DNA from: Bacteroidota bacterium
Lineage (GTDB): Bacteria; Bacteroidota; Bacteroidia; Bacteroidales; JABHKC01
Reading direction: 5' to 3'
DNA: 64,000 nt
NCBI GenBank assembly: GCA_018692315.1
Contig: JABHKC010000088.1
Span: 44,820 to 108,819 of the forward strand
This document shows, in pieces, positions 45,614 to 55,027 of this stretch (the first letter of the stretch is position 1; the number at the start of each line of letters is the position of its first letter). Below the pieces are notes generated by a model that saw only the letters and a program-made list of their open reading frames with translations, was not told the DNA's origin and made no database searches. Both the position numbers and the translations under genes were made by a program.

Positions 45614-47923
45614 ATGAACATAAATTCTATGAACTTTTTTAAAGTAAGTTTAATCCTTTTAATTATCAACTGTATCAACCTAAAAATTAATGCTTCAGTA
45701 AATATAGAAGTAAATGTTGATAGTTTAGAAGCTAAAGTTTCGAGCGAAACTGACACTTTAAAAAAAATTGAAATTTTTAATTCTTACTCTAAAAAATATG
45801 TTAATTCCTCGACAGAGCAATCAATAAAATCTGCAAAATCTGCCTTAATTCTTGCAAAACAGCTAAAAAACAAAAAGCATATTGCAGAATCGTATAAAAA
45901 TATAGGAGGCGGATTATATTTTCTAAGAGAAACAGACAAAGCTATCATTTATACTGATTCGGCCTTAACAGTTTTTCTTGCAATTAAGGATTCTGCTGGA
46001 GTTGCAAAGGTTTTAAACAATCTTGGCATTTTTCACGAATTAAACTCCGATTACAAAAATGCTCTCCTCTATTATTTAGAATCTTTTCAATATAAAAATA
46101 AAGCGGATAACAAAAGCGGATATGCAAAAACTAACTTAAATATAGGAGGATTATATTTGAGGTTTTTAAAAATCGACGAAGCACTTTTCCATCTAAATGA
46201 GGCACTTTTTCTATATAAGGATATTAACAATAAACATGGAATTTTAAAGGCTTACAATAATATTGGAGCAGCCTATATTGAGCTTGGAAATTTTATTGAG
46301 GCAGAAAAATTCATCAATCAATCGCTATTAGTTTCTAAAGAAGTTAAAAATGATGAAGGAATAGCTTTTGCTTTAGGAAATTTAGGAAAAATATATCTTG
46401 AAGGCGGAAATGAGGAAGTGGCTATGTCGTTTTGTTTGGAAGCTCAAAAACTAAAAGATGAGTTAAAACTAAAAGATGCAAACACTCTTTATAATATTGG
46501 CGAATTGTATTTCAGGAAAAATGAATATTCGAATTCGTTAAAATATTTTAGAAAAGCATTAGATATTGCAACCCAAACAGAATCAAGGAGCGAATTAGTT
46601 GACATATATTTTGGTTTACAAAAAGTATATGCAGCACAAAAGCAATTCGAAAATTCAAATTTTTATCTAAAAAGTTATAATGAAGAATATGAAAAACTTA
46701 AAGAAGAAATTCATTCCTACGCATTAACCGAATTGCAAGAAAAGTTTGCTTCCGAAAAAAGAGATAGAGAAATTTCTGATCTCTACAAAAAAAACAAATG
46801 GAGCAAAATGGAACTCCAGAGCAAACAGCAAGAAGTCAAATTTCAGAAAATTCTGCTATATGCTGCAATACTTTTACTAATAATAATTATTGGATTTTCG
46901 TTCTGGGTATATATTTTATATAGAAAAAATCAAAAAGGACTTCGGCTACTTGAAAATCAACATAGTAAGGTTACTCAATCAAAAATTGAGTTGCAAAATA
47001 TTAACCTGAATCTTAGCGAAAGCGAAGAACGACTTGCAAAAATTGTGGAGAATATCCCTGTGATGATTAATGCAATGGGACACGACGGGCAATTTAAACT
47101 CTGGAATAAATATTGCGAAAAAAAAACCGGACATTCGAAAAGCGAAATTTTAAATAATCCAAAAGCATTGACGATTTTATATCCAGATGAAAACTATTTA
47201 AATTTCGTTCTTTCAGTTTCAGAATCAAAAAAATACAAATATAAAGACTACAAAACAGAAGTTCGTTGCAAAGACGGTAGTAAAAAAGTCATCTCATGGT
47301 CTAATATTTCAACCGAAACTCCAATAAAAGAGTGGCGAGAATGGGCATGTGGTATAGATATTTCAGATTCAACTAAAGCCAATATATATGTTAGAGACGA
47401 AAACGAATCTCTTTTGAATTTTTTGCCCGACATTATTTTTGTTCTAAACAAAGCTGGCACATATATCGATGTAAAGTCTAACAATGAAGATTTGCTCCTA
47501 ATTCCTGCAACGGAAATTATTGGGCAAAACATTTCAGACATGGGATTTAAAATCAAACAGATACAAGATATACAAAACGCAATCAATTTAGCCATTGAGA
47601 CAAACGAAGTTCAAACCATTGAATACTTTTTTAATTCAGATATTGGTATTAGATATTTTGAAGCACGAATTATTAAACGTAACGATAGTGAAGTTGTATC
47701 TTTTGTTAGAGACATCACCAGCCAGCATGCGACAAATCAGGATAAAAATCAAAAAATTGATTCCTTAAACAGAATATTAGAAACAGTTCCGGAACCTATA
47801 GTTTTTTGCGACCTCGATGGAAAAATTACTTATTCAAATGCAGCAATCTCAAGGCTATTCGGGTTTGCAGAATTAGAAGAATTTAGGAAGGAAAATTTAT
47901 TTAACCTGATTTTATCGAAATAG
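45614..47923 (+). CDS. TPR-PAS sensor, N-terminal part of a hybrid kinase cut by an in-frame TAG
   Basis: The 769-residue product has a signal peptide, about six tetratricopeptide repeats (roughly 55-330), a coiled coil, a membrane helix (about 412-434) and PAS domains starting near 470, 595 and 705. It stops at TAG (47921-47923) in the middle of the third PAS domain. The same frame stays open beyond the stop: seven codons, then the kinase/receiver part at 47945-49282. The two parts therefore look like one hybrid histidine kinase gene broken by a single nonsense codon. TAG ends other genes here (era, folB, ftsK), so it is a normal stop. A sequencing error is possible. Confidence 0.8.
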   Translation: MNINSMNFFKVSLILLIINCINLKINASVNIEVNVDSLEAKVSSETDTLKKIEIFNSYSKKYVNSSTEQSIKSAKSALILAKQLKNKKHIAESYKNIGGGLYFLRETDKAIIYTDSALTVFLAIKDSAGVAKVLNNLGIFHELNSDYKNALLYYLESFQYKNKADNKSGYAKTNLNIGGLYLRFLKIDEALFHLNEALFLYKDINNKHGILKAYNNIGAAYIELGNFIEAEKFINQSLLVSKEVKNDEGIAFALGNLGKIYLEGGNEEVAMSFCLEAQKLKDELKLKDANTLYNIGELYFRKNEYSNSLKYFRKALDIATQTESRSELVDIYFGLQKVYAAQKQFENSNFYLKSYNEEYEKLKEEIHSYALTELQEKFASEKRDREISDLYKKNKWSKMELQSKQQEVKFQKILLYAAILLLIIIIGFSFWVYILYRKNQKGLRLLENQHSKVTQSKIELQNINLNLSESEERLAKIVENIPVMINAMGHDGQFKLWNKYCEKKTGHSKSEILNNPKALTILYPDENYLNFVLSVSESKKYKYKDYKTEVRCKDGSKKVISWSNISTETPIKEWREWACGIDISDSTKANIYVRDENESLLNFLPDIIFVLNKAGTYIDVKSNNEDLLLIPATEIIGQNISDMGFKIKQIQDIQNAINLAIETNEVQTIEYFFNSDIGIRYFEARIIKRNDSEVVSFVRDITSQHATNQDKNQKIDSLNRILETVPEPIVFCDLDGKITYSNAAISRLFGFAELEEFRKENLFNLILSK

Positions 47924-47944
47924 AAGTACAAGAAATTTTCCGAT

Positions 47945-49282
47945 TTGTTGAAAAAAACATACCAATCTGTAATTCTCGGCAAAGAATTTACATTAATCAG
48001 AAAAGACAATAATAAGTTTCATGCCGAATTATCAATAGGCGTTTTGCGAGGAAAAAACTCAAAGCCAGAAGGTTATATTGTAATAATAAGAGATGAATCT
48101 GAAAAAGCTACCCTTTTAAATCAATTAGAGAAAGACAAAACCAAAGCACAAGAATCCGATAGAATAAAAACAAAATTTTTGTCAGATCTTTCATTTGAAA
48201 TCAGAAGTTCGATAAATTCGCTAATAGGTTTTGTAAATTTACTTTACAATAATAAAACATCTGAATCTGATGGTAAAACTTATATTGAAAATATTCAAAA
48301 TAGTTCAAATATACTGTCACGAATTGTGAATGACATTATTGATTTTTCTAAATTGGAAACTGGGAACTTTCACATTGTTCTTACTAAAATAAATGTTCAA
48401 CAATTGTTACACGAATTGTTCGATAACATTAAAGATTCTCCCTTTACAATAGAAAATCCGAGAATTGATTTCAGACTGAAAATTGATAAAAACATTGGAA
48501 ATTTAGCAATTCTTTCTGACAATTTGCGATTGAAGCAAGTCTTAACCAACCTAATAGAAAATGCCTTTAGAAACACCGATTCAGGATTTATTGAAATTGC
48601 AGCTGAAATTATTCAAAATAAATCAATCCAATTTTCTGTAAAAGATTCCGGTTTTGGAATTCCAAAAGAGAAGCAAGCAAATATTTTTCAAAAAGATTTT
48701 GACACTGAAGTTTTGCAATCGCGAAGTAGTAAAAGCACAAAATTAGGATTGATAATATCGAAATCGATATCCGAAAGTTTAGGGGGTGAAATATTTTTAG
48801 AGTCGGAGCCCGGCAAAGGCTCAAGTTTTATGGTAAGCCTCCCTATTAGCAGAGAGAAGAGCGAAATACTTAAAAAAGAAATTACACAATACAATTTAGA
48901 AAGTGATGAGGTATTTGATTGGGAAAATCGAAAAATACTCATTGCAGAAGATATCGACTCTAATTTCTTTTATTTTGAAGCTATTTTGAAACGTACTAAA
49001 GCAAAAATTCTTAGAGCAAAGAATGGAAGAGAAGCTATAGAAATTGTCAAAACTAATCCAGAAATTAGCCTTATTTTAATGGACATTCAAATGCCTGAAC
49101 TCAACGGCTATAAAGCCACTTCAATAATAAAAAACCTAAGAGACGATATTATTGTTATTGCTCAGACAGCCCATGGTTTTGCCCACGAAAAGCAAAAGAT
49201 TTTAAATTCAGGATTCGATAACTTCATTGCAAAACCGGTGAATGCAAATGAACTTTTGAAAATGATAAGTTCATATTACTAA
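47945..49282 (+). CDS. Hybrid histidine kinase-like C-terminal part (PAS end, degenerate kinase, receiver), same frame as the preceding part
   Basis: The open frame runs directly on from the TAG at 47921-47923; the only possible start is a TTG with no ribosome site, so independent translation is doubtful. It holds the second half of a PAS domain, a HisKA-like helix, an HATPase domain (NLIENAFR N-box, DSGFGIP G1 box) and a receiver domain with LMDIQMPELNG (phospho-acceptor Asp380) and AKPV. In the H-box, where kinases read SHEIR, this protein reads SFEIR: the phosphorylated histidine is Phe84 (TTT, 48194-48196). The G2 region is also altered (STKLGLIIS). It is a degenerate kinase or a decaying pseudogene. 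Confidence 0.78.
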   Translation: MLKKTYQSVILGKEFTLIRKDNNKFHAELSIGVLRGKNSKPEGYIVIIRDESEKATLLNQLEKDKTKAQESDRIKTKFLSDLSFEIRSSINSLIGFVNLLYNNKTSESDGKTYIENIQNSSNILSRIVNDIIDFSKLETGNFHIVLTKINVQQLLHELFDNIKDSPFTIENPRIDFRLKIDKNIGNLAILSDNLRLKQVLTNLIENAFRNTDSGFIEIAAEIIQNKSIQFSVKDSGFGIPKEKQANIFQKDFDTEVLQSRSSKSTKLGLIISKSISESLGGEIFLESEPGKGSSFMVSLPISREKSEILKKEITQYNLESDEVFDWENRKILIAEDIDSNFFYFEAILKRTKAKILRAKNGREAIEIVKTNPEISLILMDIQMPELNGYKATSIIKNLRDDIIVIAQTAHGFAHEKQKILNSGFDNFIAKPVNANELLKMISSYY

Positions 49283-49359
49283 TCAATTTTTTAGATTTCA
49301 AAGGATTATAAAAAATCTTTAAAGTCAATTCAAAACTCGTTTTTCAAATTTCAGTTCGC

Positions 49360-49525
49360 TTAGGGTTCGTAAATAAATAAACTATCCATCTTTACTTGCT
49401 CTTTTGTTTATTTTCAAGACGTAAAAGCATTAAATAAACTGTGGCTATTCGCAACTTTTACGTCTTGAAAATAAACAATATATCTTCGTACATTTTGAAT
49501 ATCTTATTTATTTACAAACCCTTAG
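49360..49525. mobile_element. MITE-like element, copy 1, with nested inverted repeats
   Basis: About 166 bp. The ends are imperfect inverted repeats of roughly 20 bp (TAGGGTTCGTAAATAAATAA at 49361-49380, against 49504-49525). Inside is a perfect 24-bp inverted repeat (49404-49427 with 49455-49478) around a 26-nt loop. A second copy is at 61162-61328. There is no transposase frame. It lies between convergent genes and its right end carries the last codons and stop of the FetB-like gene (TAA at 49512-49514). It may also act as a bidirectional terminator. Confidence 0.8.
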
Positions 49526-50309
49526 TATCAATTATTCTATATTTCAAATTATCGAATTTATTGAAAATAAACAGATTAGATAATAGAATTGATAAGATTA
49601 CGCTAATCATAGCCGAAACAAAAATAGTGAGCATAAGCATAATTTGATACTTGATTGCGACATTTGGGCTACTTCCACCAAGAATTTGTCCTGTCATCAT
49701 TCCAGGCAAGGATATCAGACCTATTACCGACATTGTTGCAATAGTAGGATTAAATGCTTTTTGTAAAGAATCTCGCATAAAATATTTTATAGCTTCGTTT
49801 CGGGTAGCTCCGTTGGCTATAAAAAAACGATATAAAGTTTCGTCTTTTTTTAAGCTTAGGTAAAAAGAATTTAAAGCTATAATATTAGTTCGCAAGCAAT
49901 TACCCAACAGCATTCCGGTAATTGGGATAAAATATCGTGCATCGAAAAAATTATCTAAGCGAATTACAAGCCCAAAAAAATAAGTATCAATAATCAACAA
50001 ACTAATCGAAATGCTAAATAAAATTGGAAGAATAAAGACTTTTATAGTCAAACCACTTCGTTTAGTTATAGTGTAGCTAGCAATAAAAACCATTACTACC
50101 ACCCACAAAAAGTTTATCCACCACGAATTTATTTCAAAAATATATTCAAGATAAACCCCAACCAGCAATAATTGAATCGTCATTCTAATTGCAGAAATCA
50201 AGGTATCTTTTACCAATCCGGTTTGAAAATACCAGAGGAAAAATACGGGTATCACAAGCAAAATATAGCCAAGTGCGAGATTGGAATTATCTATTTGGTA
50301 AATGTCCAT
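49512..50309 (-). CDS. fetB-like: FetB/YbbM-family ABC transporter permease
   Basis: The 265-residue protein has about seven membrane helices and matches the UPF0014/FetB permease family (ISAIRMTIQLLLVGVYLEYIF, FFDARYFIPITGMLLGN, LISLPGMMTGQILGG). In E. coli FetAB is linked to iron export and oxidative stress. The ATPase partner FetA is not adjacent. The last codons (TKGL) and the TAA come from the terminal repeat of the MITE-like element, so the native C-terminus was probably altered by its insertion. The start is the ATG at 50307-50309. Confidence 0.85.
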   Translation of the reverse strand: MDIYQIDNSNLALGYILLVIPVFFLWYFQTGLVKDTLISAIRMTIQLLLVGVYLEYIFEINSWWINFLWVVVMVFIASYTITKRSGLTIKVFILPILFSISISLLIIDTYFFGLVIRLDNFFDARYFIPITGMLLGNCLRTNIIALNSFYLSLKKDETLYRFFIANGATRNEAIKYFMRDSLQKAFNPTIATMSVIGLISLPGMMTGQILGGSSPNVAIKYQIMLMLTIFVSAMISVILSILLSNLFIFNKFDNLKYRIIDTKGL

Positions 50310-50312
50310 TTG

Positions 50313-50332
50313 TTTGGGTTTGGGTTTGGGTT
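50313..50332. repeat. TTTGGG hexanucleotide repeat in the fetB leader
   Basis: The sequence TTTGGG occurs three times in tandem plus two bases, ending just before the fetB-like ATG on the other strand (which reads CCCAAA repeats). It may vary in copy number by slippage. Only three G3 runs exist, too few for a normal G-quadruplex. Confidence 0.5.
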
Positions 50333-50405
50333 ATGCTTTCGAGGAAAATTTCAATTCAACAAAAAGTTAGTCCTCAGTTCTCAAATTTGATTTTCAAAAA
50401 TTCTT

Positions 50406-51974
50406 TCACTGAACTATCATTTTTTTTCTAATAGTTTTTTGATTTGAAATTAAGGAAAAATAATAAATCCCTTTTGCTAAACTGTAAGATTCGGAATTAA
50501 AAGATTCTATATAAAAACCTGTGTTGTAGTTTTTATTATCAACAATTGTTGCAATTTCATGCCCTAAAATATCATGAACTTTTAGGCTAACAACTGAGGG
50601 CTTTGTAAGTTTGAAACTAAAAAATGTTTCTTGACGGAAAGGATTTGGAAAATTTTGTTGCAAACTGAATTTTGAATTTTCTGAAATGCCAGAAACTATT
50701 GTATCTAAATCGACTATTGCTGTCCAAATGCTTAGTTGTTGATTGTCCAAGCTTGTCCAAATCGGGCGAATTACATTATTATGAGCAGAAATGTTAGTAT
50801 AGTCACCAAAAAACACCCCCTGATTTGGAATAAATGGAGATTCGCTCACTTTAAAATTCACAAAACTATTTCCGCCATCCGACGAAAATGCCATGTAAAC
50901 ATCTGTCTGAGTATCACTATAATTTCTTCTGTCGTAAAAAACAAAATACAAATTTCCATTTGTCTGGTCTATTGCCATCCATGTGAAAAACTGATGAGAA
51001 GTCGTGGTGTCATCATTTATTTTTGTTGCTTGCGACCATGTGTTTCCACCATCGATAGATTTTGTCAACCAAATGTCGGTATTGTCTGCTCCGTTTCTTT
51101 GGTCAGACCAGTTTACATAAATATTCCCATGAAATTGCCCACCGCTTGTGTCGCACAAAGTTACAGGCAAGCCATTGCATCGGCTAATTCCGGGAACAGA
51201 AAAATCCCAACCTCCAGGAATGTCTGATATAAAAATATCGTTTTCTAACCATGTAGCTCCTGTATCTAATGACCTATCGAATACAATTCCAGCAGGACCA
51301 ACCCATGCAACAAAAATTTCTCCATTCTGACCAATCGCCGGCACTGCACCTTCAACGGTGTTATCACCATCAACACAATCGCCCGAAATTTGATTAATTT
51401 TTATCGGTGGATCTAACCAACTTGCTCCACCATCGTGCGAAAGCGAAAAAAGTATCCGGCTTGAATCTTCAATTGCCGAACTCCCATACATATCAAACTC
51501 TGTCCATGTAACAAATATGCTGTTCGTATTTCTGTCAACAGTTGCCCACTCTTTATCCTGTGCTCTTGCTCCATTTAGTCCCATATAATTTCCATCTGTC
51601 CATGTTAAACCTCCATCACTTGATTTTTGGCACACAATTCTATCTATCCAATTGCCTCCTTGAGGAACAAGATTTGCTAAATGGAAAAAATAGTAATCGC
51701 CGGCAGTATCTACTATTACACAAGGATCGCCCCAAACTCCGTATTGAGAACTTAATGTTGAAATTTGCCATGAAAGTCCACCATCATTCGAAAAATACAG
51801 ATTATTAATATTTGCACCGGCAACAATTTGATTTGTATTATATGGATTGATTGCAATAGTTGGTTCTTCGGGTTCGTTCAAATTACTTATCAGAATGTTC
51901 TGATGCTGGGACGATGAAATTAGATTTAACGAAATTATAAAAATCAACAAACTGAAAATAAACTTATTAATCAT
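50406..51974 (-). CDS. Secreted Asp-box (BNR/sialidase-fold) repeat protein with T9SS sorting domain
   Basis: The 522-residue protein has a signal peptide, at least five Asp-box repeats of the form SxDGGxxW (SNDGGLSW, SSDGGLTW, SHDGGASW, SIDGGNTW, SSDGGNSF) that build a six-bladed propeller, and a C-terminal type IX domain (QNFPNPF to KKMIVQ). Asp-boxes are structural, and the arginine triad of true sialidases was not identified, so enzymatic activity is not claimed. It is exported and probably surface-attached. It lies upstream of the FetB-like gene on the same strand. Confidence 0.85.
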   Translation of the reverse strand: MINKFIFSLLIFIISLNLISSSQHQNILISNLNEPEEPTIAINPYNTNQIVAGANINNLYFSNDGGLSWQISTLSSQYGVWGDPCVIVDTAGDYYFFHLANLVPQGGNWIDRIVCQKSSDGGLTWTDGNYMGLNGARAQDKEWATVDRNTNSIFVTWTEFDMYGSSAIEDSSRILFSLSHDGGASWLDPPIKINQISGDCVDGDNTVEGAVPAIGQNGEIFVAWVGPAGIVFDRSLDTGATWLENDIFISDIPGGWDFSVPGISRCNGLPVTLCDTSGGQFHGNIYVNWSDQRNGADNTDIWLTKSIDGGNTWSQATKINDDTTTSHQFFTWMAIDQTNGNLYFVFYDRRNYSDTQTDVYMAFSSDGGNSFVNFKVSESPFIPNQGVFFGDYTNISAHNNVIRPIWTSLDNQQLSIWTAIVDLDTIVSGISENSKFSLQQNFPNPFRQETFFSFKLTKPSVVSLKVHDILGHEIATIVDNKNYNTGFYIESFNSESYSLAKGIYYFSLISNQKTIRKKMIVQ

Positions 51975-52076
51975 AGTATATATTTTTCATTCAATAATAT
52001 TACATTTTATAAAAATAGTACAAGTTTATGACTTTAATAAAACAATTTTTACTTTTCAAACAGATTTTTCATTTAT

Positions 52077-52084
52077 TATATTTG
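52077..52084 (+). promoter_or_regulatory. Promoter -7 element of mgsA
   Basis: TATATTTG is a full match to TAnnTTTG, 26 bp before the mgsA ATG. A clear -33 TTG is not visible. Confidence 0.5.
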
Positions 52085-52109
52085 CATATTTATTAAACAT
52101 ATCAATATT

Positions 52110-52493
52110 ATGAAAGTGAGACGAATTGCAATAATAGCACATGATGGGAAAAAAGCAGAAATGGTAGCTTTTCTTAATGAGAATAAAGAATTCCTTAAGC
52201 ATTTTAAAATTGTTGCAACCGGAACTACTGGCAAACATGCTCAGAATGCAGGATTTGAAGTTACTCGATATAATAGTGGACCACTTGGCGGTGATGCTCA
52301 AATTGGTGGTTTAGTTTCAGAAGATAAAATTACGATGGTATTCTTTTTCCGGGATCCTTTAGGAAAACATCCACACGAACCTGATGTGCAAATGTTAATG
52401 AGATTGTGCGATGTTTATGATATTCCACTCGCAACAAATCCCTCAACAGCAAAACACCTTATTAAAAGTCTCATTTCTGAAATGAAGAGTTGA
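52110..52493 (+). CDS. mgsA: Methylglyoxal synthase
   Basis: The 127-residue protein starts RRIAIIAHDGKKAEMVAFL and contains ATGTTGKHAQ, SGPLGGDAQIGGLV, and FFFRDPLGKHPHEPDVQML, the phosphate-binding and catalytic motifs of methylglyoxal synthase. It converts dihydroxyacetone phosphate to methylglyoxal, a bypass of lower glycolysis when sugar phosphates pile up. A DUF3108 gene follows 55 bp later and then purH. Confidence 0.94.
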   Translation: MKVRRIAIIAHDGKKAEMVAFLNENKEFLKHFKIVATGTTGKHAQNAGFEVTRYNSGPLGGDAQIGGLVSEDKITMVFFFRDPLGKHPHEPDVQMLMRLCDVYDIPLATNPSTAKHLIKSLISEMKS

Positions 52494-52548
52494 TAAACAA
52501 TGAAAGACAATTTTAAATAGCAAAAACCAACCCAACTAAATTACCTTA

Positions 52549-53325
52549 ATGAAAAGATTCAATATTATCATTTCACTGATTCTCCTGGCATTTATTCTTA
52601 TAAATTGGAAAAACGAGCCATTCCCTAAGAAGCCTGTATATCAAACCGGCGAAAACCTGAAATATTTAATGCATTATGGCTGGTTCGATGGAGGCTATGC
52701 CTATTTATCCTTAAAAGATAGTTTGCTTGACACAACAGAAGTTTTTCATGCTCGTATGTTTGCAAAATCAATTGGAATCACCAACAAGCTTTACAGAGTG
52801 AGAGACACTTACGAAAGTTTCTTCGACAAGCACAATACTCTATCGCACAAAGGCATAAGAAATATTCATGAAAATAATTATAGATTCTACAACGAAATCT
52901 TCTTTCTTAGAAATGACACTACCGTCAGAAGCCAAAAGTCAGGTATTCATAAAGTCAGGCCAAAAACTACCGACATGCTTTCAACACTTTACATGTTAAG
53001 AAATTCACTCTCCGAATTCGATTTCCAAAAAGACAGTACTATCAGCTTCAGCACATTTTTTGGCGATGAACTTTTTCCATTGAAAATTAGGTTTTTAGGT
53101 TTTGAAACAATTTCTACAGAACTTGGAAAAATCAAATGTATAAAGTTTGCTCCTGTGGTAGAAGTTGGCAGAGTTTTCAAAACAAAAGACGATATGACAA
53201 TTTGGTTCTCGAACGACAAAAATTATATTCCAATCAGAGTAAAATTTGAATTATTCATAGGTTCGCTAAAATGCGATTTGATTGAATATGATGGATTGAA
53301 ATATGAGTTTATGGATCCTAAATAG
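52549..53325 (+). CDS. DUF3108 exported protein
   Basis: The 258-residue protein has an N-terminal hydrophobic signal or anchor (FNIIISLILLAFILINW) and a beta-rich body with YQTGENLKYLMHYGWFDGGYAYLSL, the usual start of DUF3108 proteins, and FKTKDDMTIWFSNDKNYIPIRV near the end. The family is periplasmic or outer-membrane associated with no defined function. It lies between mgsA and purH on the same strand. Confidence 0.85.
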   Translation: MKRFNIIISLILLAFILINWKNEPFPKKPVYQTGENLKYLMHYGWFDGGYAYLSLKDSLLDTTEVFHARMFAKSIGITNKLYRVRDTYESFFDKHNTLSHKGIRNIHENNYRFYNEIFFLRNDTTVRSQKSGIHKVRPKTTDMLSTLYMLRNSLSEFDFQKDSTISFSTFFGDELFPLKIRFLGFETISTELGKIKCIKFAPVVEVGRVFKTKDDMTIWFSNDKNYIPIRVKFELFIGSLKCDLIEYDGLKYEFMDPK

Positions 53326-53417
53326 CTCATTAATTTCCTCATCTCAACACCTAACTTTCTATAATAAAATATTATTAAATAAAATCCAAAATGTAAAAAA
53401 ATGAAGTTTATTTTTAA

Positions 53418-53425
53418 TACTTTTG
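53418..53425 (+). promoter_or_regulatory. Promoter -7 element of purH
   Basis: TACTTTTG matches TAnnTTTG and lies 23 bp before the ATG at 53448. This supports the ATG rather than the in-frame TTG at 53442. Confidence 0.5.
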
Positions 53426-53447
53426 CAGGCTTTTAAAACTGTTGGAA

Positions 53448-54971
53448 ATGAATAATTTGAAAGATATAAAAACAGCCTTAGTTTCTGTATATCATAAAGA
53501 AAATCTGGAAAAAATAGTTCGAAAATTAGACGAATTAAATATTAAAATAATATCGACAGGCGGCACAAAAAGTTTCATTGAAGAGCTCAACATAGAAGTT
53601 AAAGCTGTAGAAGATCTGACATCATACCCATCTATTCTCGGAGGCAGGGTAAAAACCCTTCATCCAAAAGTTTTTGGCGGGATATTAGCTCGTCGCGACA
53701 ATGAGAATGATGCCGAACAAATAGAACAATACGAAATTCCTGAAATCGATTTGATTATTGTAGATTTATATCCTTTCGAGGAAACAGTTTTGCAAACCAC
53801 TGATGAACAAGAAATTATCGAAAAAATAGACATAGGTGGAATTTCACTGATTCGTGCCGCTGCAAAAAATTATAAAGATGTGCTAATTGTCTCGTCCCGA
53901 AATCAATATGAAGATTTATTTTCTCTATTAGAAAAAAATCATGGGCAAACATCTCTGACCGAACGCAAACTTTTTGCAAAAGAAGCATTTAATATTTCTT
54001 CGCATTACGATTCTGCAATTTTTAACTATTTTGACGAAGGTGAATTTTCAAGTTTCAAGAAGTCATTCTCCCAATCCCGTAAACTTAGATATGGCGAAAA
54101 TCCACATCAAAAAGGATTGTTTTTTGGAGATTTCGATAATTTTTTTGAACAGATTCATGGCAAAGAAATTTCGTACAATAATTTGCTCGACATTGATGCA
54201 GCAGTAAATTTAATTTCTGAATTTGATGAAACAACGTTTGCAATTCTGAAGCACAACAATGCTTGTGGCTTGGCTTCGCGAGAAAAACTTATGGATGCCT
54301 GGAAAGATGCCCTTGCCGGAGATCCTATTTCTGCATTTGGCGGAATATTAATCACAAACCAAGAAATAGACTACGAAACTGCTCAAGAAATAAACAAACT
54401 GTTTTGCGAACTAGTAATTGCTCCTAAATATGATGAGCAGGCACTCGAAATTTTAAAAAGTAAAAAAAATAGGATTATTTTAATTCAAAAAAACACAGAA
54501 CTTCCTAAAACTCAATTCAAATCGGTTTTGAATGGAACCTTATTTCAAGACAGAGATTTGAAGATGGAAACTCCTGATGACTTGCAAGTTGTTACTGAAG
54601 TTTCTCCGCCCAATTCAAGAATTGAAGATTTATTGTTTGCCAATAAAATTGTTAAACATTCAAAATCGAATACTATAGTTCTTGCTAAAAACAAGCAATT
54701 GGTTGCCAGCGGAATAGGGCAAACTTCAAGAATTGACTCACTAAAACAGGCTATCGTAAAAGCCAAGCAATTCAAATTTGATTTGAATGATTCCGTAATG
54801 GCATCAGATGCCTTTTTCCCATTTTCAGATTCGGTAGAAATTGCACATTCAGAAAATATCATGCATATAATTCAACCCGGTGGCTCAATCAGAGATAAAG
54901 ACTCAGTTGAATTTTGCAATAAAAATAAAATGACCATGGTTTTCACAGGAACTCGACATTTCAGACATTAA
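53448..54971 (+). CDS. purH: Bifunctional AICAR transformylase/IMP cyclohydrolase
   Basis: The ATG at 53448 gives 507 residues, normal for PurH. The N-terminal MGS-like cyclohydrolase domain has IISTGGTKSFIEEL and GGRVKTLHPKVFGGIL; the transformylase domain has KLRYGENPHQKG, LKHNNACGLA and the C-terminal IQPGGSIRDKDSVEFCN. It does the last two steps of de novo purine synthesis. It is followed 56 bp later by mreB. Confidence 0.97.
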   Translation: MNNLKDIKTALVSVYHKENLEKIVRKLDELNIKIISTGGTKSFIEELNIEVKAVEDLTSYPSILGGRVKTLHPKVFGGILARRDNENDAEQIEQYEIPEIDLIIVDLYPFEETVLQTTDEQEIIEKIDIGGISLIRAAAKNYKDVLIVSSRNQYEDLFSLLEKNHGQTSLTERKLFAKEAFNISSHYDSAIFNYFDEGEFSSFKKSFSQSRKLRYGENPHQKGLFFGDFDNFFEQIHGKEISYNNLLDIDAAVNLISEFDETTFAILKHNNACGLASREKLMDAWKDALAGDPISAFGGILITNQEIDYETAQEINKLFCELVIAPKYDEQALEILKSKKNRIILIQKNTELPKTQFKSVLNGTLFQDRDLKMETPDDLQVVTEVSPPNSRIEDLLFANKIVKHSKSNTIVLAKNKQLVASGIGQTSRIDSLKQAIVKAKQFKFDLNDSVMASDAFFPFSDSVEIAHSENIMHIIQPGGSIRDKDSVEFCNKNKMTMVFTGTRHFRH

Positions 54972-55027
54972 AATTTGACTGAATAAATTTAAAACATAAA
55001 ACAAATAAAAATTAACAATATAATTAA

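Noticed and set aside
47921..47923. TAG as a recoded sense codon in this genome
   Set aside because: TAG ends era, folB, ftsK and the DUF3108 gene normally, so there is no sign of a changed code.
49441..49647. Small plus-strand reading frame overlapping the MITE-like element
   Set aside because: It is made of the element repeat and the antisense of the FetB-like gene; no start signal or protein-like composition.
50313..50332. G-quadruplex in the fetB leader
   Set aside because: Only three runs of GGG are present; four are needed for a standard intramolecular quadruplex.
50406..51974. Calling the Asp-box protein a sialidase
   Set aside because: Asp-boxes are structural and occur in many propellers; no arginine triad was identified.
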